DNA from: an uncultured Phaeodactylibacter sp.
GTDB lineage: Bacteria > Bacteroidota > Bacteroidia > Chitinophagales > Saprospiraceae
Reading direction: 5' to 3'
DNA: 64,000 nt
Assembly: GCA_913057245.1 (NCBI GenBank)
Contig: CAJXNH010000003.1
Coordinates: forward strand, 1 to 64,000
A program made the position numbers and the translations under genes. This document shows, piece by piece, positions 26,817-33,570 of this stretch. Each line of letters starts with the position of its first letter. Position 1 is the stretch's first letter. The notes beneath the pieces are model-generated. The model saw only the letters and a list, made by a program, of their open reading frames with translations, had not been told where the DNA came from and did no database searches.

Positions 26817-27188
26817 ATGAAAAACTGTCTGATCCCCCTTGCCGCAATAATGTCCTTGCTTGCGGTTTTGCCGGGCTGCTATTATGATGTGGAGGAGGAG
26901 TTGTATCCGAATACCGGTTGTGATACGCTGGATGTTGGTTATGCTACGACTATAGCCCCGATTATTGAGGATAACTGCATGAACTGCCATAACGCAGCCG
27001 CAAATTTCGGGAATGTCACACTGGAAGGGCACAACAATCTTAAAACTTATGCAGACAACGGGCAACTACTGGGCGTCATTCGTCACGAAAGTGGCTTCCC
27101 AGCTATGCCGCAGGGCGCTCCTCAGCTTGTTGATTGCACCATCGAAAAAATTGAAAAGTGGGTGAACGATGGCGCCCCGGATAACTAA
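26817..27188 (+). CDS. Mono-heme cytochrome c lipoprotein
   Basis: This 123-residue protein is a close relative of the second half of the upstream cytochrome. It has lipobox Cys21 (VLPGC), the heme motif CMNCH at residues 54-58, and the same C-terminal layout (FPAMPQGAPQLVDCTIEKIEKWVNDGAPDN, with a probable Met ligand in AMPQGAP). It looks like a duplication of one domain. It is tightly packed between the di-heme cytochrome and the OB-fold gene, so all three should be made together. Confidence 0.87.
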   Translation: MKNCLIPLAAIMSLLAVLPGCYYDVEEELYPNTGCDTLDVGYATTIAPIIEDNCMNCHNAAANFGNVTLEGHNNLKTYADNGQLLGVIRHESGFPAMPQGAPQLVDCTIEKIEKWVNDGAPDN

Positions 27189-27201
27189 AAACTCAATTGC
27201 C

Positions 27202-27612
27202 ATGAAATACTTGAAATACCTCCTGTTATTGGCGGTTATTGGTGCTGCCGTTGGATTTTATCAATACAATAAGCCTCACCAAAACATGGAAAAAGCTGAT
27301 GCGGACGTTACCATGACTGCAACAGAGCTTTTCCAGGCTTTTGAAAAGGACGAGCTGTCTGCCAATGAAACCTATCTGGACAAGGTGGTGGAAGTCAAAG
27401 GAGAAGTGCAGCAGGTGTCCACCAATGAAGAAGGCGGCATTAGCCTGACCCTGAATAGCGGCAACGATATGTTTGGGGTCATTTGCCAGCTCGATGAACT
27501 GACGGACCACCAAAGAACGGCCTTTGAAACTGGTGAAGAAGTCACCGTAAAAGGCATCTGCACCGGAATGCTAATGGACGTGGTGCTAGTACGCTGCGTT
27601 GTAAAAGGCTAA
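27202..27612 (+). CDS. Membrane-anchored OB-fold (tRNA_anti-like) protein
   Basis: From the ATG at 27202 the product has 136 residues. The frame is open 11 codons earlier, but that would overlap the cytochrome stop and spoil the signal. It has an N-terminal anchor (YLKYLLLLAVIGAAVGFYQY) and an extracytoplasmic OB-fold at about 45-136: AFEKDELSANETYLDKVVEVKGEVQ, GVICQLDEL and GICTGMLMDVVLVRCVV. This matches the tRNA_anti-like/OB family of Bacteroidetes lipoproteins and periplasmic proteins, whose role is unknown. It lies between cytochromes and YceI, a neighbourhood that recurs in this phylum as far as I recall. Confidence 0.75.
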   Translation: MKYLKYLLLLAVIGAAVGFYQYNKPHQNMEKADADVTMTATELFQAFEKDELSANETYLDKVVEVKGEVQQVSTNEEGGISLTLNSGNDMFGVICQLDELTDHQRTAFETGEEVTVKGICTGMLMDVVLVRCVVKG

Positions 27613-27657
27613 GCCCTTGTCCCTATTATTTTTTGAACAACCATAAACCATACTACC

Positions 27658-28212
27658 ATGAAAAAGATCACAATTGCTGTAGCTTGCCTTTTGATGGCAG
27701 GCACGGCACTGCAGGCTCAGAAATACTTTACCCGCGATGGCAACGTTGCTTTCTTTTCCAGCACACCTATCGAGAATATTGAGGCGCACAACAGTAAAGC
27801 CACGAGCGTACTCGACACTGAAAGCGGGCGCATGGAATTTGCCATTCTCATCAAAGCCTTTCAGTTTGAAAAAGCCCTGATGCAGGAGCACTTCAATGAA
27901 AACTACATGGAAAGCAGTACTTATCCCAAAGCAACATTCAAAGGTGCCGTGAAAGACTGGTCGAAGGTCAACCTGTCCAAAGAAGGGGAGTACCCGGTAA
28001 TCGTGGCAGGAGACATGACCATCCACGGTGTTACCCAAACGGTGGAAGCCCCCGGCGTAATAACGGTTAAAGGCGATGCTATCTACGCTGCTTCCGAGTT
28101 CCCGATCGCTGTAGCTGATTACGACATTGAAATTCCAGCGGTGGTCAGAGACAATATAGCTAAGGAAGTAAAAGTCACGGTCGCTATTGATTATCAGCCA
28201 CTGTCCCGCTAA
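27658..28212 (+). CDS. YceI-family periplasmic protein (copy 1)
   Basis: The 184-residue protein has a signal peptide (MKKITIAVACLLMAGTALQAQ) and a YceI-like lipocalin domain: VAFFSSTPIENIEAHN, MEFAILIKAFQFEKALMQEHFNENYMES, YPKATFKG, and VAGDMTIHGVTQTVEAPG. YceI proteins form a barrel that holds a polyisoprenoid chain such as a quinone, and the family has been tied to electron carriers and stress. It follows the cytochromes by 45 bases. A paralogue lies at 29274, with the DUF5777 barrel between them. Confidence 0.9.
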   Translation: MKKITIAVACLLMAGTALQAQKYFTRDGNVAFFSSTPIENIEAHNSKATSVLDTESGRMEFAILIKAFQFEKALMQEHFNENYMESSTYPKATFKGAVKDWSKVNLSKEGEYPVIVAGDMTIHGVTQTVEAPGVITVKGDAIYAASEFPIAVADYDIEIPAVVRDNIAKEVKVTVAIDYQPLSR

Positions 28213-28289
28213 GCAGCGCATTTTGGGGACTGGATTCACCACATGCATCTGCCTCAAGGCTATGAGAACTAATATTTAATCTCTTCGTA

Positions 28290-28325
28290 GAAGCCGGGCT
28301 GCTTCCCCCCGGATTCCCCGGCTTC
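28290..28325 (+). terminator. Possible terminator or mRNA hairpin after YceI
   Basis: A perfect 9-bp stem, GAAGCCGGG (28290-28298) with CCCGGCTTC (28317-28325), is followed only by CTTTATCTT. This is a weak T tract, so it may attenuate rather than stop transcription into the DUF5777 gene, which starts 18 bases on. Confidence 0.4.
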
Positions 28326-28342
28326 CTTTATCTTGCCGGATT

Positions 28343-29236
28343 ATGTCTAAATTTTCACTGTTTTTATTGTTGTTCACGCTTAGCTCAGGGGCAGTGCTCT
28401 ATGCTCAGGAAGACGACCTGCTCGCCTTACTGGGGGAAGAAGAAGAAACCATAGAATATGCTAATGCCAGTTTCAAAACCAACCGGGTAATCAATCTGCA
28501 CTCCCTGGAAAGTACTTCTGCTGGTGTACTGGACATCAAGATCAGCCACCGCTTTGGTACCCTTAACCGGGGCGCGTATGAGCTTTTTGGGCTGGACAAT
28601 GCCTCTATCCGTATCGGGGGAGATTACGGCATAACCGATCAACTGACCGTAGGCCTGGGGCGGAGCAGCTATCAGAAGACCTTTGACGGTTTTGTGAAGT
28701 ATAAGTTTCTCCGGCAAAGCAAGGGAAAAAAAGTGATGCCCGTCACGGCGGCCATTTTGGCTACAACCGCCATTCAGTCCATGAAATGGCAGAACCCTGA
28801 CCGGGAGAATTACTTCAGCTCCAGGATGTACTACACCTTTCAGTTGATTTTAGGGCGTAAATTCAGTGAGAATTTTTCCCTGCAGGTTTCGCCAACCGTG
28901 GTGCACCGGAATCTGGTCAAAACAGCGGCAGAGGCGCATGATGTATACGCTATTGCTGCTGCCGGCCGAATTAAACTTACAAAACGGGTCGCCCTGAATG
29001 CAGAATACACCTACGTACTGCCTGATCAATTGCTTCCGGGCTTCCGGAATGCACTTTCTGTTGGGTTTGATATTGAAACCGGCGGGCATGTTTTCCAGCT
29101 TCACTTTACCAATTCCACCTCCATGATTGAGCCTGGCCTGGTGACCCAAACCGTTGAAACCTGGGGTAATGGCGGTATTCACTTTGGCTTTAATGTTTCC
29201 CGGGTCTTTACGGTTGTCCGTCCGAAAATTCAATAA
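28343..29236 (+). CDS. DUF5777-family outer-membrane beta-barrel protein
   Basis: The 297-residue protein has a signal peptide (FSLFLLLFTLSSGAVLYAQ). It then shows alternating hydrophobic/polar strands of a small beta-barrel: FKTNRVINLHSLESTSAGVLDIKISHRFG, ASIRIGGDYGITDQLTVGLGRSSYQKTFDGFVKYKFL, and repeated aromatic strand ends. This is the DUF5777 pattern of Bacteroidetes, found near YceI and cytochrome c genes. Its function is unknown. Because it is flanked by two YceI genes and sits downstream of periplasmic cytochromes, a role as outer-membrane conduit or scaffold for electron carriers is a reasonable inference, not shown. Confidence 0.83.
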   Translation: MSKFSLFLLLFTLSSGAVLYAQEDDLLALLGEEEETIEYANASFKTNRVINLHSLESTSAGVLDIKISHRFGTLNRGAYELFGLDNASIRIGGDYGITDQLTVGLGRSSYQKTFDGFVKYKFLRQSKGKKVMPVTAAILATTAIQSMKWQNPDRENYFSSRMYYTFQLILGRKFSENFSLQVSPTVVHRNLVKTAAEAHDVYAIAAAGRIKLTKRVALNAEYTYVLPDQLLPGFRNALSVGFDIETGGHVFQLHFTNSTSMIEPGLVTQTVETWGNGGIHFGFNVSRVFTVVRPKIQ

Positions 29237-29273
29237 ATTTGGAGCTATTCGTCTTTTACTGAAATGAAAGCAC

Positions 29274-29825
29274 ATGAACTTTACCTGGACAATAGCATTG
29301 ATAGGCCTCACCTTCGGGCAGCTTCCCGATGCAAAGCTATACGAAGTAAATGAAGGCTCGGTATACTTCCGTTCTTACGCTCCCCTTGAGCTTATCGAAG
29401 CATCTTCCACGGAATTAAAGGGGCTGATCAACACGGAGGAGCGCACCTTTGCCTTTTCAGTGCCTATGTCTTCCTTCGAGGGATTTAACAGCCCGCTGCA
29501 GCGCGTGCACTTCAATGAGAATTACATGGAAAGCAAGCAGTACCCCAATGCCACGTTCTCCGGTAAGATCATCGAAAACATTGACTTCACAAAAGATGGG
29601 CTTTATACGGTAAGAGCCAAAGGACAGCTCAATGTGCATGGCATAAAGCGGGAACGGATCATCCGCAGTGAGCTGCAGGTGGGAGAGGGCCAAATCGAAG
29701 TCCGCGCCGACTTTACCGTCCTGCTGGCAGAGCATGACATTAGCATCCCTAAGATCGTTCATCAGAAAATTGCCGAAGAGATTGCAGTGGAAATCCGGGC
29801 AGTCTTCCTCCCCAAGACGCCTTGA
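29274..29825 (+). CDS. YceI-family protein (copy 2)
   Basis: The 183-residue protein is a paralogue of 27658-28212 with the same blocks: VYFRSYAPLELIEASS, FAFSVPMSSFEGFNSPLQRVHFNENYMES, YPNATFSGK, and AKGQLNVHGIKRERIIRS. Its signal peptide is short (FTWTIALIGLTFG). The two copies have diverged widely outside the HFNENYMES core, so they probably bind different lipids or partners. The kinase gene starts 4 bases after its stop, which ties the sensor to this operon. Confidence 0.88.
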   Translation: MNFTWTIALIGLTFGQLPDAKLYEVNEGSVYFRSYAPLELIEASSTELKGLINTEERTFAFSVPMSSFEGFNSPLQRVHFNENYMESKQYPNATFSGKIIENIDFTKDGLYTVRAKGQLNVHGIKRERIIRSELQVGEGQIEVRADFTVLLAEHDISIPKIVHQKIAEEIAVEIRAVFLPKTP

Positions 29826-29828
29826 GGT

Positions 29829-32711
29829 ATGTATAAAATCAGCCTGATATTCGCCTTGCTTACTACTGCCGCTTTCCTGAAAGCGCAGGTGCCTTCATTC
29901 GAGCTGCAGCCTATGCCCGAGCAATATCAGGAAGTGAAGCCAACTGTCCTTTTCGAGGCTGGTAACCGATATATATGGGTAGGAACGGAGCAAGGGCTTT
30001 TCCGCTTTGACGGGCTGGATTATCAGCCTTTTTTAATGCCGGATTCTATTTGCAACAACAAAGTAACTGCAATAGGTGAGATTGGCGATCGCCTTTGGGT
30101 GGGGTATGAGGACGGTTGCGTATTCTTTCAGGATAAGGTAGCGTTTCAGCTGTGGCAGATTGAAGAAGGCTTGCCAAATGCACCAATAACCGGGTTCGGA
30201 CAAGGGGCAAACGGGTTGATTTGGGTAGCAACCTACGGCGAAGGGCTATACTACCACAACGGCAGGCACCTGTACAATATCAATACAGACGATGGCTTGC
30301 CAGGAGATGATATTTACACCATTCATGTGGACCTTGAAGGTGATGGGTGGGTAGGGACTGATGGGGGGCTGAGCCGTTGTAAGGTTAGAGCGGAGCAGAA
30401 ACAAATTACCACCATCGGCAAAGCAGAGGGCATGCCTGACGAAATTGTCCGTGCGGTTATTCCCGCCGGGCAGCCCGGACTGTTCTGGGTAGGTACGCAT
30501 AGCGGAGGCCTGGCATTATGCAACGCTGCCAAGGGCGAAGTAAGCGTCCCTTTCGAATATTGGCCTTATGCACCAATCAATGCTATGGTTAGTTACCAAA
30601 ATCAGGAATTATGGATTGGCACGGATGGGGACGGATTGTTGCGTTACACTTTCAGGGATAGCCTGTTAACGCCCTTACAAAATCCTTCATTCGAAAAGGG
30701 GCGTATTCTAGACTTATTGAAAGATGCAGAAGGAAACCTTTGGAACATTCAGCAGTTTCGCGGCATTTCGAAAGCCAACCGGAAATTCGAGCAGGTGCTG
30801 CAAAAGCTACCCGACATTCAGGCTGTTCTGGAATCCAGGGACGGGGCTCTCTGGGTGGGGTGTCAGTCGGGGTTGTTCCGCTATGACTTTAGCGAGCATC
30901 AATTTGAGAAAATTCTGCCCGAAAATACGCTCAGCCTGTACGAAAGCCCCAGTGGGCAGTTTTACGCCGGTACCTTTGGGCAGGGATTGTATATATTAAC
31001 TTCAGATACGAGGCAGCCTCTTCATCTGACTGCAAAAGATGGCTTATCCAACGGCAGTATTTTGGATATCACGGGTAGCAGGTCCACTATTTGGCTGGCT
31101 ACCCTGGGCGGGGTCAATAGCTTTCAGGAAGCCCCGTTCGGTGAGCGCCCTGTCATCACCCCCAGGTTTGATGAGCAGTCTGCACTGGGGACCAATTTCA
31201 CCTATACCGTTTTTCCGGACAGTCATGGCCGGATTTGGTTTGGGACGGATGGGGAAGGCCTGAGTGTGCTTGAAGATGGAAAGCTTCATAACTATAACAC
31301 TATTGACAGCATCGACATTCAGGCTGTTTACTCCATTACCGAAGATAAGCAGGGGCATATTTGGTTCAGTACAGCCCGGGAAGGAGTCTTTGAATACGAT
31401 GGCGTTCGCTTTCGCCACCTGACCCTTAGGGAAGGGATACGCGACCTGGCTATCACAAGCTTGATCACGGCACCGGATGGCAATATCGTAATCGTTCATC
31501 CTTCAGGGGTGGACTTACTGGACCCCCTTACCCGACATATCATTTACTACGACGAAGGAATCGGGGTAAAGGGGCTGGAGCCCAACCTTAATGCAGTAGC
31601 CGCTGGTAGTGGAAGATCGGTATGGCTGGGGATGGAAAACAGGGTGCTCAGGTATACCGCATTGGAAGAACCCCTCAGTATTCACCCCCAAACGCTGATT
31701 ACTAATGTTTCTGTCTTTTTGGAGCCTGTGGATTATCCATTGGTTTCCACCTTCAATCACAATCAAAATAACCTCGTTTTTGAATTCACCGGACTATGGT
31801 ATACCGACCCCAAAGCCGTGAGATACCGTTACAAGCTGGATGGTTTTGACCTGGACTGGATTTCCACCCGCGATCAGCAAGCGATTTACTCTAACCTGCC
31901 TCCTGGTGCCTACACCTTTAAAGTGGTTTCCACTGAAAATGATACTTACAGCGACGAGCCGGTAGTGGCTTATGCGTTTACAATCCATCCTCCTTACTGG
32001 CAGAGATGGTGGTTCATTCTCCTCGCACTTGCTGGCTTATTCCTGTTATTGGTTAGCTGGATCAGGCAACGGGACCGGCGGCAGCAGCGGATAGCCCGCC
32101 TGGAAAAGGAAAAAGTGCAGAGCCAGTTTGAAGCACTGAAAAGTCAGATTAACCCTCATTTCCTGTTCAATAGTTTCAATACGCTGGCGGCCATCATTGA
32201 GGAGAGCCCCGGAGAAGCGGTTCAGTATGTGGATAAGCTATCAGATTTTTACCGCAGCATTCTGCAGTACAGGGAGCAGGCGGTGATCAATCTGTCAGAA
32301 GAGCTGAGCCTGGTCAGAGATTATGGGTATCTGCTCAAATATCGCTACGGAGAGAATCTGGAAGTAGAATATAAGGTACCCGATGCCGACCGGTACGTGG
32401 TGGTGCCTTTTGCACTGCAGCTATTGGTGGAGAATGCGGTCAAGCACAATGTGATTTCCTCAATACGCAAGCTTAGGATACTAATTGAAATAAGCAGCAA
32501 TAAAATTATAGTGGCTAATAATGTACAACCAAAGTTCACGAAGGAATCGTCTACCTCATTTGGGCTGGAAAGCCTGCGGCAGCGATATGAAATGTTGGGT
32601 GCGCCCCCATTGGAGGTAGTTTCTGATGATCATCTCTTCAGGGTGGAGCTGCCTTTGCTGGATGCCACTGCAGATTTGCAAAAAAATGGATTTTCTACAT
32701 GGATGTTTTAA
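29829..32711 (+). CDS. Reg_prop/Y_Y_Y sensor histidine kinase of the LytS type
   Basis: This 960-residue protein has a signal peptide (ISLIFALLTTAAFLKAQ). A large periplasmic two-component-propeller region (about 25-590) repeats the IWVGTE.GLFRFDG type of blade. A Y_Y_Y domain (about 645-722), one membrane helix (about 727-746, WWFILLALAGLFLLLVSWI) and a short coiled coil follow. The cytoplasmic His_kinase domain has phospho-acceptor His777 in INPHFLFNSFN, and the ATPase N-box is LLVENAVKHN. It is a hybrid-like sensor without a receiver. The partner regulator overlaps its 3' end by 13 bases. Being in the operon, it probably senses a periplasmic ligand, perhaps tied to copper, heme or quinone state (inference). 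Confidence 0.93.
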   Translation: MYKISLIFALLTTAAFLKAQVPSFELQPMPEQYQEVKPTVLFEAGNRYIWVGTEQGLFRFDGLDYQPFLMPDSICNNKVTAIGEIGDRLWVGYEDGCVFFQDKVAFQLWQIEEGLPNAPITGFGQGANGLIWVATYGEGLYYHNGRHLYNINTDDGLPGDDIYTIHVDLEGDGWVGTDGGLSRCKVRAEQKQITTIGKAEGMPDEIVRAVIPAGQPGLFWVGTHSGGLALCNAAKGEVSVPFEYWPYAPINAMVSYQNQELWIGTDGDGLLRYTFRDSLLTPLQNPSFEKGRILDLLKDAEGNLWNIQQFRGISKANRKFEQVLQKLPDIQAVLESRDGALWVGCQSGLFRYDFSEHQFEKILPENTLSLYESPSGQFYAGTFGQGLYILTSDTRQPLHLTAKDGLSNGSILDITGSRSTIWLATLGGVNSFQEAPFGERPVITPRFDEQSALGTNFTYTVFPDSHGRIWFGTDGEGLSVLEDGKLHNYNTIDSIDIQAVYSITEDKQGHIWFSTAREGVFEYDGVRFRHLTLREGIRDLAITSLITAPDGNIVIVHPSGVDLLDPLTRHIIYYDEGIGVKGLEPNLNAVAAGSGRSVWLGMENRVLRYTALEEPLSIHPQTLITNVSVFLEPVDYPLVSTFNHNQNNLVFEFTGLWYTDPKAVRYRYKLDGFDLDWISTRDQQAIYSNLPPGAYTFKVVSTENDTYSDEPVVAYAFTIHPPYWQRWWFILLALAGLFLLLVSWIRQRDRRQQRIARLEKEKVQSQFEALKSQINPHFLFNSFNTLAAIIEESPGEAVQYVDKLSDFYRSILQYREQAVINLSEELSLVRDYGYLLKYRYGENLEVEYKVPDADRYVVVPFALQLLVENAVKHNVISSIRKLRILIEISSNKIIVANNVQPKFTKESSTSFGLESLRQRYEMLGAPPLEVVSDDHLFRVELPLLDATADLQKNGFSTWMF

Positions 32712-33457
32712 TTATTGAGGATGAACAGGCTGCTGCCCGGCGGCTGGCAAAACAAATTTTGGCGATCCGTTCAGAGGCTCATATCCTGGCAAAGCTGGAT
32801 AGCATAGAAAGCGCCCTGGACTGGTTTTCGGCACATCCAATGCCGGACTTGGTGCTCCTGGATATACACCTGGCAGACGGTGCGAGCTTCGAGATTTTCA
32901 ATCACACTCAAATCACTTGTCCAATCATTTTTACCACGGCGTATGACCAATACGCTATTCAGGCGTTCCGGGTAAATGCGGTGGACTACCTGTTGAAACC
33001 CATAAAGCCGGAAGAACTGGCCGGTGCACTTGAAAAGGTCCGTAATCGTAATACTTCCATGGCGCAGCCTCTGGATTACCAAAAACTTTCCAAAGCCCTG
33101 CGTGTGGATACCTATAGCCGCCGCTTTCTGGTCAAAATCGGGCAATCGATCAAAGTCATTGATGTGGCGGAGGCAGCTTACTTTTATACAGAAGACAAGA
33201 TCACCTTCGTAAATACCAAAGACTGCAAACGCTATCCGGTAGATTACTCCCTGGAAAAGCTGGAAGAATTGCTGGACCCCCGCCTTTTTTTTCGGATCAA
33301 CCGGCAGATTATTGTCGGGCTGGACGCGATCAAAGAGATGTATACCTACTCAAAGTCAAGGGTGAAAATTGAACTGGAACCGCATTCCGATTTTGAGGTT
33401 ATTGTGAGTACGGAACGCTCTCCGCACTTCAAAAAGTGGCTGATTGGGGAGGAGTGA
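32699..33457 (+). CDS. LytTR-family DNA-binding response regulator
   Basis: The 252-residue protein has an N-terminal receiver (phospho-acceptor Asp55 in LVLLDIHLADG, acidic pair in EDE, switch Lys in YLLKPIKPEEL). A C-terminal LytTR domain spans about 140-250 (FLVKIGQSIKVIDVAEAAYFYTEDKITFV, FFRINRQIIVGLDAIKEM). LytTR proteins bind paired direct repeats about 21 bp apart. Three such pairs with a GTTCRG core lie before genes of this same block (17842, 25948, 33462), and I propose this protein as their ligand. The 13-base overlap with the kinase gene indicates coupled production. Confidence 0.94.
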   Translation: MDVLIIEDEQAAARRLAKQILAIRSEAHILAKLDSIESALDWFSAHPMPDLVLLDIHLADGASFEIFNHTQITCPIIFTTAYDQYAIQAFRVNAVDYLLKPIKPEELAGALEKVRNRNTSMAQPLDYQKLSKALRVDTYSRRFLVKIGQSIKVIDVAEAAYFYTEDKITFVNTKDCKRYPVDYSLEKLEELLDPRLFFRINRQIIVGLDAIKEMYTYSKSRVKIELEPHSDFEVIVSTERSPHFKKWLIGEE

Positions 33458-33487
33458 TCCCATTCGGGATGATTTTTTCCCGTTCGG
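33457..33487 (+). promoter_or_regulatory. Putative LytTR-type operator C (T9SS/FN3 gene)
   Basis: Half-sites ATTCGG (33462-33467) and GTTCGG (33482-33487) are 20 bp apart with T6-CCC between. A -7-like TAGCTTAG (33521-33528) lies 33 bases later. The first half also forms ATCCC/GGGAT followed by GATTTTTT, so it may double as the terminator of the regulator gene; the two readings are not exclusive. Confidence 0.5.
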
Positions 33488-33520
33488 TAATGAATTAGAA
33501 GCCAGATGCTTAAAGGCTTG

Positions 33521-33528
33521 TAGCTTAG
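33521..33528 (+). promoter_or_regulatory. -7 box for the T9SS/FN3 gene
   Basis: TAGCTTAG matches TAnnTTTG at five of six fixed positions and resembles the poly-cupredoxin box TAGGTTAG. No TTG -33 is seen. Confidence 0.45.
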
Positions 33529-33570
33529 TAATTGCAACAGAATTACAAAAAATCAAAAGCTACATCAGTT

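Noticed and set aside
26574-27065. A 163-codon minus-strand frame over the cytochrome genes
   Set aside because: It is antisense to two genes with heme motifs and lipoprotein signals.
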